Shown here: positions 35,283-48,094 of the stretch, in pieces
Layout: the number at the start of each line of letters is the position of its first letter
Position numbering within the stretch: position 1 is the first letter of the stretch
Origin: Acanthopleura granulata
Lineage: Eukaryota; Mollusca; Polyplacophora; Chitonida; Chitonidae
Length of the DNA: 64,000 nt
Reading direction: 5' to 3'
Assembly (NCBI GenBank): GCA_016165875.1
Contig: JABBOT010000005.1
Location: 5,241,186-5,305,185 of the forward strand
Notes under the pieces: model-generated
Told to the model about the DNA's origin: nothing
Seen by the model: only the letters and a program-made list of their open reading frames with translations
Databases searched by the model: none
Made by a program: the position numbers and the translations under genes

Positions 35283-36462
35283 AACGGACATGCAGGGTCA
35301 CTCATCCATTTGTTTGACATGCAAACAGCTTAATAGACTCAGCCGTATAAAATAATGATGCCGCAAAAAATCTCATGTCCATTGCAGTATATCTATTAAT
35401 ATTCCATGGCTGCTGTGATGAAGCCTGTGTGCAGATTGGATATATGCAAATTCCATCCACAATGACCCCTGCCTTGAGCTGTATGGATTGACGTGCCGTG
35501 CAGCGCTAACTAATGTTTCGCACTCTTACGACTGTAGATCTATGCGTGGATGGATATTTGTGTTTACCTCGCTTGCAGGAACAACCGATCGTACATGTTC
35601 GTTCCATCACCAGCCAGGGAATTTCAAGAATCCCGAGTCTCCGTTGCACCTTTAGCCATCATGACAACAAATGGTCATGAATAACTTCGATGCGAGTCAC
35701 TTCATCTGTGATAGCCAATATACATGGCCCGCAAACTCAAGCAGCCTGCTCGTTGGGTGAAAGAGATATAATCAGTTACTTGCCACAGGTTGTACATATA
35801 TAAGCGAATGAAGGAGTCCCACCCCTCGGATTGCCGAGGGGTATGCAGCAGAGATGACACACCCAGCTCTAAACATGGAACAACATCAATATAGTATTTT
35901 CTCAGAGCACCATGTTAGCTACCGTACGTTACGTATGAGTTTTTAGAGCGCGACAATAGCTAATGCATGTATACTTTGAGAGATACAACATACAATTATG
36001 ATAGCATCTCCATCCTTGCTCCTTTATCAACAGTTGTCTGATACGTGAATATCCATCTGAAGTCATGAAATCAAAAAATTAAAACTTTCACAACTTTAAG
36101 TTGTGGACAGCATATCAGACATCAATGTCTGTGCGCTCTGAATACATGGGTCTTTCTATTTGCGCTCAAACTGAACGATCGACGCTGCCCTTTCACAATT
36201 TAGGCTTCAATGGAATTGTTTTCGACTACAAGGATGACTTTTAAAGCGTTTTAGCGAAATAAAAACACTCTAGCATACCTGTTTGCTGAGGTCACGTTCA
36301 CCTTTGTCCGTTTCCTAGCAGCTGTTATTCAAACCCGCATGTGGCTTTCACTTTCAATGGACCTTTCCGAGCTGTCAATCAAGAACGCGCATTTGACCTA
36401 TCATAATGAATATTGTTACAAGTAGGATGTCCCACACATTGCTTACAAATGTTCAATCTTTC

Positions 36463-36751
36463 TGTGACGTCATGACGTCACAATTGCTTTCACCGCTAAT
36501 GGAATGAAAAGTAACGTTTTCACGAGAAGGAGTGGTGGGACATTGGCTGTGGTGGATCTATCTGTTGTTTTGACCTCGACACATGGGTGTCAAGGGGCGG
36601 GGCTTGTCTAACAGTGCGCGTCCATTGATAGAAGCCTCCATCGTTCTGATTGGCTGACGTGCTCAGGCCAGCAGGTCGGGTGACGGCGCGGAAAAAAAGT
36701 TAACCTACATTTACAAGTTATGCGGAAACCCGCAAGTGTTATAGTGTAAGT
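36463..36751 (+). promoter_or_regulatory. Promoter-like region with double CRE
   Basis: Two complete CRE palindromes abut at 36465-36480 (TGACGTCATGACGTCA). A GC box GGGGCGGGGC lies at 36594-36603, inverted CCAAT boxes (ATTGG) at 36542 and 36649, and an E2F-like GGCGCGGAAA at 36685. A strong donor GTAAGT at 36746 could end a 5' UTR exon. The stretch is more CpG-rich than its surroundings. CRE sites bind CREB/ATF factors downstream of cAMP. The likely target is the + strand gene with exons at 41942 and 44867; a divergent start to the left is also possible. Confidence 0.6.
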
Positions 36752-37130
36752 ATACAGTTCATAAATAACCGATAATCTAAACTTATTTGTTTTGATGACT
36801 ATGCGGATTTGCCGAGACTCTCTCACTATAAGTACTGCAAAAAGACTACCTTAGTGACTCCCCAGCTTTGTCGGTTTCAATTCACTGATTTGAAAAGAAG
36901 CTGTGACGCCTTGTCGTTTGTTTGGTGAAAATGTGTGCGTTACTTTCGCTTTGAGAGTGATGTTCTTGTACGCCTACTTCTAGTTGCAGCGTAGATGGTC
37001 CTCTTCTTGTTACATGCAATTGCACGACGAATGTGTCGTTAATTGATATCCCCGATTTTCTGGTTTGCTAGAAAGCCGACACTGGCATTTTTGAAGCCGG
37101 TTTCTGCTCGTGGTCAGCCTATTGGATCAA

Positions 37131-37714
37131 ATGTTGTAGATTACCGATACAAACGTCTTAGAGATGTCCATTTATAAAACGAGGGGTATTTTCCTGTCCG
37201 GATTTAAGCGCTATTCACTCTTTAAAATCTGTACGTTGCTCAATCAGCAATGGTCAGCCGAGGGGATCGCATGTCGCATGTTTTAAAACGCTTGTGTTAG
37301 CTCACATCGCTTGTTTTAGGCCGCTATCCCGTTATTAATTACTTGCCGATGGCTAGACATTTTTGTTTATCGTAAATTCTCCACAGTTTTGGAGTTTTCG
37401 GTTTTTGAGCTATCTGTGTAACATCGTGAATCAGGCACTGAAAAACTCCATATCACGGAGATTACCGAACTCTCCTGACGCTTGTCTAAACATGGTGGAC
37501 TGCGGGAATTTTTGACCGAAGCAATGGTCTAAAACAGCCGATATGGTCCTAACATTTTTGAAACCACTGCGACATGCGATCCCTCCAGCTGATCATGGCT
37601 GATTAAGGAACATACAGATTTTAAAGGGTAGACAGCATCTAAATACGGATACGAAAATACCCCTCGTTTTTCAAATGGACCTCTGTTAGACGTTGCATCG
37701 GTAGTATACAACAT
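37131..37714. mobile_element. 584-bp inverted-repeat (foldback/MITE-like) element
   Basis: The left arm (about 37131-37330) and right arm (about 37520-37714) are imperfect reverse complements. Both ends read ATGTTGTA inward and share AAACGAGGGGTATTTTC and CTTTAAAATCTGTA. The middle of about 190 bp is unpaired. I see no transposase and no clear target-site duplication. Confidence 0.75.
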
Positions 37715-38347
37715 CTAATTAATTAGGCAAGCTCGTGGTTAGGTTTGTACCCGATGGCACTGATTTTAGCAGGGTCGATTATACCTGTGACTGGTTCCCT
37801 TGTAGCTCAGAAATCTTGGCTGTGACGATTTTGATATTTGGACCAGTTGTCACGCCCAAGAATGTTCCCATAGCACAAAGCCATATGTCTTTCAGCCTGT
37901 CAGACTGATGAGCGTTATCAGTTAACAAAACTGAAACAATAACCCCCAGACCCGTTGTTCTGCATTGTGGACACCACGACGCTTACTTGCTACGAGATTC
38001 TCAGAGATCCAGTTGAATACATTCAGTTGATTACTGGCACAGAGTCCAAAGTTAAGTTCAGGTGTCTTTGTTTTTGTTGAAAGAGCTTCTTTGAACAGAA
38101 GTGTGCACCAGTGACTGGCTTCATCTTCAGAGATTTCTTTACGATTAAGGCAGGTTCTTTGGTAACGCAGTGCTGTTGTGAGTCGTGTCAAGGTTGGAAC
38201 AGTCGATAATGCTTAAACTTACTGGGGTCACTGAACAGTTCTTGCATATTTCTCTAATAATCTGTCCTGTTAGTTGTGGCTTGTGGCTTGAAGAGCTACT
38301 CCTGTGTCAAAAGATCTGCACCTGAAAAGCTCATCTGCGTCTTCAAG

Positions 38348-38440
38348 GAAAGTTTATCGAGACCAAATGTAAAATATGCATTGATAACGAAATGAAACTT
38401 TATCGAGACAAAATGGAAATATGCATTGATAACTAATCCT
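38348..38440 (+). repeat. Tandem duplication, about 45 bp
   Basis: Two adjacent copies share TTTATCGAGAC and AATATGCATTGATAAC with a few differences. Confidence 0.8.
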
Positions 38441-39029
38441 ATCCCACATAAAGTTAAAAAAAATCATACCTTTTTATTTTTGTGACGTTGCATAACCGAG
38501 ATGTAGCAGTTCAGATTTAACATGTTTTATCAATTTTATCAAATCGCGCCTGAGTTATTTCTACAACGGCAGTGTCCGCTGACATCAGGCATATAAGCGT
38601 AGGGTACATTGTGTTCTCGGTTTCTTTAACATGGTGTATTATGGTGCCTTCTTAGAATTCAATACAAAACTTGCTTAGGTATGTTATTTTTTCTTTGAAA
38701 ACAACAAAAAGTATAACCTTAATTATCTTGGAAGAGGGTGGAAGCGGCCATCAACTTTTTGTCTGAGATTCTTTGTAGACCATGAGAGATGCCTTGTTGG
38801 AGACTTATGGCTAAAACGCAAGACAGCATTTACAAGATGTCAGCGAAAGCAGTTGTGATCATAGGTTTTAGAAACTGCCCCTCATTGATTAAAACATGGT
38901 GGTGCTTTCGATTTTCATTGTGAATCTTTAAAATCAGGGCATTCTTTTCCATAAGATTTGTTACATAACATTTTAATATTTCCACCTAGTTTGTGTTCAT
39001 AACTGAAGTAGCACTATGTATGTCACGTG

Positions 39030-39177
39030 CCTGCTGAATGCTGGTGGTTGTACCCTCCAGGCTCTCTGGTTACCTCTGCAATAAACCTCTCTGCTGATTG
39101 GCTGGAAATTCTATGAAGTGGCGTTGAACAAAAATGATATAAATAAATAAATAAATAACTAAATATATAAATAAATG
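39030..39177 (+). mobile_element. possible SINE with AAATA tail
   Basis: A body containing GCTGATTGGCTGGAAATTCT and AAGTGGCGTTGAACAAAAAT runs into ATAAATAAATAAATAA. The tail and layout suggest a SINE different from the main family here. Confidence 0.45.
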
Positions 39178-41941
39178 AAAACTTTAAAAATGGTTGGGTT
39201 GTGGAATGCCCCAAAGCCAGTTTTGACTTACTAGTAACTGTAAAATTTGTAATGTTATTTACAGAGTGGAATGAATTTTTGTAACACATAAGTGAAAATC
39301 TGGGAACACTGAATAACTATTAAGGGAAATTTATCAAAAGTTGAACCCTAAGAGCCATAAAGTGCTTATTACATCAAAGTGTTAAGTTTTGATACAAAAA
39401 GACCAGAATAACAGTGTGGAAATGACCACGCCGAGGTCATGAGGAGACTTAGCTCAAGATCCAAACCTCAGAGCTTAGAGGAGAATCTCAGCTGTGATTG
39501 GCCGAGGTACCTGAAAATATTATGACTGCATGGAGATTTAGGTAATTCTTAATCCTGCAGGTGTGTGAATAAGACCTCATGGTGGGCTGGAGTTTTAAGG
39601 GAGTTAGCAGCACATGGCACCAGGCTTCATGGTACAGGTGCTGACTCGTACACATTGTGTCAGGCATGAATCACTTAAAATACATGGACTGTCAGATCGA
39701 TAACTGTTGATCGTTAGTTTGAATGAATGAACTAATATTCTAATTAGATGTTCTCAGGAATGCCTGCAGTATCTGGCATGTATCTAACTGTCTATGGATA
39801 GACATGTTGTGCAACAAATTAAAAAGAAAACAGCAACATTTTACTTCCTGACATAATGGACTTTGAAATTTTTAATTTAATTTTTTTAAGTACTGTTCAT
39901 GTAGTCTAACAATAAACTTCTTACAAATCCCTAGTAATACAAGCACTGATATAGTGCACATCATGTGTAGACAGGTAACACTAGAGTCTTTCAGGACAGC
40001 TTTCAGTTACATATAAACCTCAGCAGATCTTGTTCAGTTTTCACAGAAAGATACATTTACTCTTTATATGTAGATAAATTGTTAATACTTCCTACATATA
40101 TGTCCAGATTTCATGACCCATTGTAGTGGGATGAAAAAAGGAAAATCTTCTGTCGTCTGTTCCCATGGCAACTTAATGGAAACTACATGTAGAAGTCACA
40201 AGAACCAAGAACATTAAAAAAAAAACATTGAAGAATACAGGGTAAAGAAATTTGTTCAGCCTTAAAACTTTGTAAACACAAAAACTATATGACATAATAT
40301 TTCAGATAAAGTCTGGATGAAAGTAGCCGGGGAAAAAACAAACTTCTGAGGTTTAAAACCAAAAGGGCCTGGAGGCTTGAATGTACATGAAGTACGATAT
40401 ACTGCCGTGCCTTAAAGCTGGCCTGCCAACGATATCTCATGATGTATGCTGTATATGTTCTGTCAATCAACACTAGGGTATAAAATATTAAATGGCACAG
40501 TAAATTTGAATAGCTTATATTTTTCCATTTAGTGGCACAGTTGCTATGAGGAAGGATGTACAGTTGGGTAGATTTGGATGCAGCTGTGCAGTGTGGCATG
40601 TCAGTGAGGCAACTCCCCTCGCCTGCAGTATGAGGAACTAGCTGATTCTCTATTGGCTGACCAGCCTTTTGATGGGAGAAGCGTTTCATGTGCAGGCAAT
40701 GTGTCATAGACTGATTTCAAACAGGACGACATTTGAACAGGCAGTGGCAATAATAGAGAGTAGAGGAAGGAAAACTTCCCAGAACTGGCAGAGATACATG
40801 TATATGTATCTAGTACAGGGAAGTCTGGGGGGCAAAGACAGAAAACGGAGGTAAGAGGTAAGTGCTTTGTTCAGAAACATACACTTGAGGTTGTCTTCAT
40901 AAAGTGGTTTACAATGTTCTTGAGTTGTCACACAAAATTTGTGAAGCACTCAGTCTCGTACACACCTTTAGTGCCATCCATGTAGGACTTACATATATTT
41001 TTTTGGTTTTGTAATTTACAATTTACAGTATGTATTAAATGTATTGAATAATAGGGTCGGTTGGTGGGGAATTTTTTTTGAATTCTTGCTAAATGAAATA
41101 CCTAAGGATTTGTAGAAATTGACATGGACAGAAAATAAAGAAATTCCAAGTAAAGCCCAGCAGAAAATTTAAAAGGGCAACAAACATGTTTTTAATGATG
41201 GCTATGGATTTATTTCTATATATAATGCAGACTGAATTGTGCTGATGTTTGCAAACCTTATTACATGTATGTATACTGTGTTATTTTTATTACCAGAAAT
41301 TCATGTTTTCTTTTGAAACTTGGGCACAAAATTTCGTTCGGATATGCAGTGTATAACGTTTGCCATAAAGGTATAGACAGACAAACAGAGAGACAAACAA
41401 ACGGTGACAAAAACATAGCCTCGTTTGCTGGAGGTTGTGAAAAAAATGTTTTTTCATCAACAGTAATGTTACAATGCAACAACATTGCCTCGGTGAGAGC
41501 CTCTGACTTTCACGAGAGTTCTCTAGTCGCACTCTTTTTATCACAAGAGGTAGACAAAGTCGTGTTGTATCATGTGACTGGTCAAAAATATTTTGCTTAT
41601 CACATGTTTCACTGTTCCTTGCAGATGTACAAACGATACCATCTGAACTTGTGAAGTTAACATCTATATACTTGTAGTCCTGCAGTTTTCTCCATCGTTC
41701 TCCATCCATAAGTAACTTTTTGAGATGCACACTTTATAGTAATTGAAATCGAAATCCGCTGCCCAGCATTTTGGACACATGCAACATTTATGAACCATGC
41801 ATTTTACAATAGGACTTCTCTTACTTTTAGCAATGCAACAGTTTGAAGTCGAAACTCCCCAATTCATGGTTTTTATATACATGTACCTTTAATTTTCAGT
41901 GTTTTATCTGTAGATTGTGGTGCTGTATTTGCAATTTTCAG

Positions 41942-42072
41942 CTTGGGTTTTGCCTGTTAAGAGATCGTTTGCCTCAGCCTGCTACCATGCCAATTTTCCG
42001 AAAACGCAAATCTGCTGCTGTAAACAACAACAATTCTGCTTGCAAAGGCAATGCTATGAAGATATGTAATGG
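41942..42072 (+). CDS. Candidate first coding exon, unidentified protein
   Basis: The exon lies between acceptor GCAATTTTCAG and donor GTATGT. ATG at 41987 has a favourable ACC context and opens MPIFRKRKSAAVNNNNSACK, ending KICNG across the splice. The N-terminus is basic with a short Asn run, and I do not recognise the protein. The two leftover bases (GG) fit the one-base start of the exon at 44867, where the continued frame is open. The 5' UTR could come from the promoter-like region near 36,700. An alternative acceptor (GCCTCAG at 41970-41976) would shorten only the UTR. Confidence 0.5.
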
Positions 42073-44866
42073 GTATGTAGACAGCAATTTTGCTACTCTT
42101 TTTTATGGTCACACAAATCAGGCTTTCTTATCAGCTTCTTTACTCTTGTAAGCAAGGGACAGATTTTAGACATAGCAAATCAGACACAAGATTTTATTTG
42201 GGTTGTTAATCTTTATCTGGGCAGATTTGGAATCCATGTTGAATGAGAAAGCTGGAGTTTTTGCTTCAGCATCAGAAAGAGATAATAAAGTATGAGATTA
42301 ATACTCATGCTCTGTTTGCTTTGTCTTTATTGATCAGTGTCCAAGCTGGCAGGGTTGTTTTTATGGGTTAGTGTATTACAGAGGACTATATAATTTGGCT
42401 CAGTGTGACTATTTGTCTGTGTTAAACATTTTTTCCGACATTTGAAGTGAAGATCAGTAAGAATGTTTTTGCTAGAGATATGTTGTCAGTATCATTTTAC
42501 AAGCAAACCTTACATTTTAAATTCTGTGAAAAAAAACGTCTCCAGTCGAATATCACGCCGACCTTGCGAGTCGTGGCTATTTAAACCCTCTCCTCTGACG
42601 TTGGATGTCGTTTAGTTCAGTCAGTGGCCATTATTCGGTTTTCACATGCGCTGACAGTGCTCTTGACTTGTGTGTGTGTATGTTTGGGGGTTGGATGATT
42701 TATGTGTGCCTATTGTGGCGACCCCTTAGGGGAGGTGTCCCTGTATATCCTGCTTGGTTCTCTGTTGTTTGTACTGTTTGTGCAGTCGTGTTGATCGGGG
42801 TATATTTGGGATATGTAATAGTCACGGTCATGGGAGACAACCAAAAGGTCATTGTTCTGAGGTTCCTTTTGTCAAGTTTTCCTCAAGTCCTAGAAGCCTC
42901 TTCTAGACCGGCTCGGTGTTGGTGCGTACAGACCATGAGAACTAGAAGATAAGCCGAGCATACGAATAAGCCATAAGATAAAATTAAGTCAGCTTCATTC
43001 AAAATGGCACATGGAACTGTTCTGACATCTGCTCTGACATCTGTTTTCATTGAGTCATATTTTAGAGTTTTTTACTGTGCCATAGAACATTTTGAAATAT
43101 AATTGTCTTGACATGTAACATTTTTAAAAGATTTTCACTTTATTTTTGGGGTTGAGCATTTTGAAAATCCAATCCAAATTTTGCTGTTACATGCATTTTT
43201 GAATACCCCAAATAAGAGGGGGAACATATAGTGATTGCTTATTTCGTCCGTCTGTCTGTTTGTCCATATCGCTTTTTATTTGTGTGAAGAATGTCTTGGC
43301 AGCTATTACAAATAGGGTTCTCAAATTCATATAAAGTGTGCAAAATGACCGGAAGTTGTGCATTGTCAGGTTATTTCTTCTGTGTTTTGATCTATTTCAG
43401 GAGTTTTCTGCCCTTGTGCAATTTTCTCAAGTATGTGCAGGGCGTATCTCAGCAACAGTTTGCCATAGGATTCTCAAAGCGCACGTAGATTGTGCTATAT
43501 GACTACAAGTTGTTCGCTATCAGGTTATTTTTTCACATTCCGATCTGTTTGAATAGCTGTCTGCCCTGTGCATACTTCTCGGCTTTTTGCATATCTTGAC
43601 AGCTATTAGCCATATGATTCTCAAACTGACATAAAGTGTGCAAAATTATCTGAACTTGTGCACTGTTGGATTATTTTTCTGTGTTATCTATTTTAGGAGT
43701 TGTCTTCCCTTGCGCATATTGCTTAAATTTGTGCGTAGACCCAGTTCCTCCCTCAACTTAGCGTTCACCAACACAAACAGAGTGATACAGATTGTAACCT
43801 CCCCTTGCTATTTTTCTTGCCACGCATTTGTCCACATCGTTATTGAATCCATAAATATACTTCTGTGAAGTATGTCTTTTTTTATTTTCTTTCATGTGCA
43901 TCTTATGCAGGTTGTGCATTTGCACACAAGTGCCGTCAGTCTCTTAAAAATATATTAATACTGTGCAGTGGCTGATTATGGTATATTTATACTTTTCTGG
44001 AGTTTACATTTTTACAATCTATGATTGCTTTCTCATTCCCTTTCACAAACTATCTGCCTCACCTGGATATGTTTCCTGCTTTAGAATGATTCTAACACTG
44101 TAAATAGCACGAGGGAGAGTCTGATATTTTCTGAAAGACAGTAAGCTGAGTTATACGTGGCTGATTGAGAAAATTTGATTTGATTTGATTAGCGAATATC
44201 AATTTATTCCCCCAAATCTCCAGGATGTCCTATTTAAAATTTGTGTGAAATCATGCAACACTGCATCATAGAAAGTTTCAGGCATGCAAAAATAGGTTAA
44301 AAGCCAGTGGAAAATATTATCTGAACCCCTCTACCCCCGTCATAAATATTTGTTACCTTTTTTTGAAATCTTGGGAAAAATGAATTTAAAATACTTTGGA
44401 ACAAAGTTACATGTACTAAGGATCTTTCATTTGAGTAGCAGTTGAAGTTGACTTCGGAGCACATGAAATTAACATTTTGAATACAGTTATGAATAGATAT
44501 TCTCATTGGTTCACTAATTATAGGACCTGCAGTATCAGACTGGTCAGGTGGATTAGCAGCACTGTTTTCTTGCTGAGTGCGTATAATGTGTCGATATGAA
44601 AGAGCAGCTTTCAATGTGGTTGGATTTTGATTTGCTCTTTTTAATTTGATTTTGGAGACAAAACCATCTGCATTGGTTTTGTTAACCAATTTCAGCACAG
44701 TCGCGGCACATTGATAATGCCATCAGAGTATGTACGAATATTATAAACATCTTGCAAACATTTGGAAAAATTGAAGACTTGCAGTAGATGCACATGTCTT
44801 TTGGAATTTGCAACTGTCAGTTGTGAATGGGTAGCTGCTATGAGTCAGTGTGATCTTTTGTTCCAG
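42073..44866 (+). other. Intron between the two candidate exons
   Basis: It holds the diverged 43285-43740 repeat and a 115-codon hydrophobic reading frame at 42605-42952 without splice or start support. The 133-codon minus-strand frame at 44297-44698 is within chance. Confidence 0.45.
43285..43740 (+). repeat. Diverged tandem repeat, about 170 bp, nearly three copies
   Basis: Copies share CTTGRCAGCTATTA, GATTCTCAAA, CATAAAGTGTGCAAAAT, TTATTT and a GGAGTTKTCTKCCCTTG part in order. The middle copy is incomplete. Confidence 0.75.
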
Positions 44867-44962
44867 GCTCAATGCAAGCCACGTGACTAGTGCCTGTTCT
44901 GCACATGACATTCAAGCTGTCCGGCCCAACAGTTTATTGCCAGTGGCTTGTACTGATTCCAG
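44867..44962 (+). CDS. Candidate second coding exon, unidentified protein
   Basis: The exon follows the acceptor CTTTTGTTCCAG and ends at GTAAGC. Completing the Gly codon from 42072 gives LNASHVTSACSAHDIQAVRP and then NSLLPVACTDS, with AG left over (Ser or Arg). It is open only in the frame the previous exon demands, which supports both. No domain is visible in the 61 joined residues, and the next exon was not found inside the window. Confidence 0.5.
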
Positions 44963-46498
44963 GTAAGCTCACCTGACCATTTCACCTGTTCTAGTATGCT
45001 GTAAATGTCACCTTGATAAATGACCTTTTCGGCTCTTTTACAGAGTTCTGCATGAAGTGCCCATTGAGGACGTGCGGTGAACATTTTTCTCATATCTCAA
45101 TGGTTAAGTGTAAAGTTAGTGTTTTATTGATCTGTCATGAAACTAAGTAAATGGAAGTGTGAAGGCCGTTATAGAATTATTTAAGCCATGTAATAATAAA
45201 TAACTAGGGCTTTTTTATTGTTGGGAAACAGCTGTTCATCTAGGACACAGTGGGGGTACCTTTATTGCACAGCAGTTGTCAAACACCCACTCTTGCACTG
45301 ACTTGAACTATATATGGAATCCTTTTCTACTTTGTATTTTTTTTTTTGTTTTTTGATTTTGCCCCTAGTGTAAGATGTCTTCACCATTGTTGTGTTATTT
45401 ACTTTGGCCATTCCTGCCTGTTTGCGTGTGTGGCCATTTGCCAACTAGTGAGAATTGTAATTGTGGTAAATCCTCAAGAAATTCGACCACGGACATAGTG
45501 CATGTGTTGGCACATTAGGGGAATGTTGTCTCATCTGCACAGGTTATTGTCTGATTTCTGTAAAGGTCATGTATGTGCCCCTATCTGAACAAGGACAATT
45601 TTCATCAAAATCCTATGAGTTATTTTTTCAAATTTCATCTCAAGTTCTCTTTTACAGGTTGAATTTGTTGAGAAAGTGCATGTACATGTAGCCTTATTAA
45701 GGAAGGTGTGAAGTGTGTGTAGTTTAATGGGGACTGGCAGAAGTCAGATGGTATTCCTGAAGGTACATGCAGCTCTCTTGCTACCAGGCACATGATGGCA
45801 CCAGGAAACTGAATCCTGACTTTAGTTCTTTGTGTCTTCGGGCAGTGATGACTACTTGCGTAACAGCAATACTACATGCGTGGCCCTTCAGGCTTAAAAG
45901 AATTACTGTGTGGAGTATATAGATTGTGGGCAGTAAAGGTTATCTGACCATTGATTTGGTCTGTCATCGCAGACCGTTCATCATATTTGTGGTTTGCTAT
46001 CCCTGTTAGCATGTACAGTGATATTTGGCTGAGAACTTTGCAATGGAATTTACTCTGTATACATAACAACTCATCTGCTGATGAAAACAAAGAACTTGCA
46101 CGAAGCAAACAATGAAGTAATATAGAGAAGAACAGATATACCCCATGCTTTTGTCAATTTATACCTAGCTGTAGCTGATATCAGTTTCACTACCTGTTAG
46201 CTTTTGTTCCAGGCCGCTGGTTTAAGTTCCCCTTGTACACATACATGCCGTATTATTTATAGGGTTATTGAGTTTTGTTGTGAATATCTGTGGGCAGATG
46301 TTTTCTTGATAAAATAAGGCAGTTGTGATACCCACTTAGGGAATTGTGCAATGTAAGCGAGGTATTGGCACACAATCTTGATTAATGTCAGGATTGAGCG
46401 TTTACCTTACACAGGTGAGCAAGTGTAATGTTTACACGATAAGGTTTGAGAAAGCTAAGGTTTCTAAACATACCTGACAAAGGCTGGGGTTTTACCCT

Positions 46499-46628
46499 GG
46501 TCCCTGTTCCACATAGCAATCATAGGATAAGTTGATTGTAACTACGATAGCTACCTATCTCTTGAACATGGGTAGTCTTGGTAGTTATGATCAACTTACA
46601 GTCTACGACTGCTTCGTTGAACAGGGCC
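46499..46628. mobile_element. MITE-like foldback element
   Basis: The left end TCCCTGTTCCACATAGCAAT pairs imperfectly with the right end CTGCTTCGTTGAACAGGGCC. Inside, TAACTACGATAGCTACC pairs with GGTAGTTATGATC. About 130 bp long, with no coding capacity. Confidence 0.65.
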
Positions 46629-46724
46629 TGTAGTCTACAACTGCTTCGTTGAACAGGGCCTGTAGTCTACAACTGCTTCGTTTAACAGGGCCTGTAGTCT
46701 GCAACTGCTTTGTTGAACAGGGCC
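46597..46724 (+). repeat. 32-bp tandem repeat, four copies
   Basis: Exact 32-bp steps end in AACAGGGCC at 46628, 46660, 46692 and 46724. The first copy is the 3' terminus of the foldback element, so that terminus has been amplified. Confidence 0.92.
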
Positions 46725-48094
46725 TGGACCTGGGCAGGCAGGCAGGCTTCCTGAAGGCAGAGATAAAGGTGCAGGGACATACCTAGAGCCATTTTAGTTC
46801 TGGAAAATGTTTGGGCCCCGAAACTGTTAGGTACCCAAATCATTCAAGTTATTTTAAAACTTACAAGTAAATTGAACACAAATACAAGGGTATACGAATA
46901 AAAATGTTTAGTTATGCAAATATCTGTCTTTCACATTCTTGAAAGCCCTTACAGAGCAACACGGAGAGTTGCATTTTATACAATTTATTATTATTTGCTA
47001 CTTGTGAAGTTTGGGGTCAGAATGTACCATTTTTTTCTAGATGTGGCCCTGAGGTGCATAGGTCTACAGCCTTACATGTTACTTACACCAACGCCACGAA
47101 ATACATAAAGGAATACCCTAAATGACCAAAACTTTCATCAAAAGAAGTGCAGAGTAATGTCATAAAATATTATTTTTGTTGCTGAAACATGTATTTTTCC
47201 AGTACGATATCGTCCTGTCTACCCCAAAAAACTCCAAATATCTTTCTAAAATGAATAGAGCTCTCATAATCTTGAAAAAAGAGCATGGACGCAGTGGTCT
47301 TGTTAGCTCGTAGTTTTTGCAAAGTGGAAGGCTGTCACAACTGGAAATTGAAATTGAAATTGTTGCTTTATTATCATGGTTAGAAACTAATTTTTTTTTT
47401 TGGTTCAAATTGCAGGAAACAGCACAGGAAAGCCGTTAACTCATTGCTCAGCAAAATACTCTGCCGTTGAAAATTAAAAGATATTAAAAATCATTTCATT
47501 GATCAGTGGCCACAGGGAAAACCTGTTTGAACTTCTTGTTCAGCGTAGGTTGGCTTGAACACGATGATTAAATCGTACTGAAATGCTCATATACCTTGCA
47601 AAGAATTATTGTTCGAAGGATTCCTTGCCCGTGATTGTTATAATCCTGTATACTCGTGTACCACATTAATCTGTTTCTGCATGGAAGTAATCCCAACAGA
47701 TCTTTATATTAAACAGTATCATGGCCGAAGAGTTGTTATGAAAGTGTTGTATATGGTATTATATGATGTCTACTGAAATTCTATCCTGTTGGCTGGCCTT
47801 TTGTTTGCATGAAGGCATGTGGGATCAGTCAGCTTATGCATTGAAAGGTACAAAAAGATCTCATTTATTTACAAAAATCGTGCAGATGTGCTGTGGTATT
47901 AAATCTGTTTACCAGTATGATGAAGATCAATGACCTTGTGATGTACAAACCGAAAGACTTTGTGGAAACAGCTTAATTTGTTTTGGAAATGGTAGAACAC
48001 AGAGGCCAATCGATTGAGAAGAAATTTGAATTGGGAGAAGTAAACCTGTTTTCCATTATGGATGTGACTTGATCAGAATTTTGGACTCAATGCA

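Larger units (their letters stand above)
32767..36420. other. Intergenic DNA upstream of the promoter-like region
   Basis: Contains two plus-strand SINE 3' halves (34568, 35185), short TA and GT runs near 35110-35132, and a perfect 9-bp hairpin at 35821-35842. No gene was identified. Confidence 0.6.
36752..41941 (+). other. Presumed first intron of an unidentified gene
   Basis: Apart from the inverted-repeat element, it holds a 44-bp duplication at 38348-38440 (TTTATCGAGAC, AAATATGCATTGATAAC) and an AAATA-tailed element near 39030-39177. The 140-146 codon reading frames on the minus strand are within chance expectation. Confidence 0.45.

Noticed and set aside
41290..41730. 146-codon minus-strand frame
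   Set aside because: The length is within chance for this base composition, and it overlaps a CAGACAAACAGAGAGACAAA-type low-complexity repeat.
42605..42952. 115-codon hydrophobic frame as a membrane protein gene
   Set aside because: No start context, no splice sites agreeing with the frame, and length close to chance expectation.
44297..44698. 133-codon minus-strand frame
   Set aside because: Composition is protein-like, but no motif or splice support was seen and about one such frame is expected by chance.
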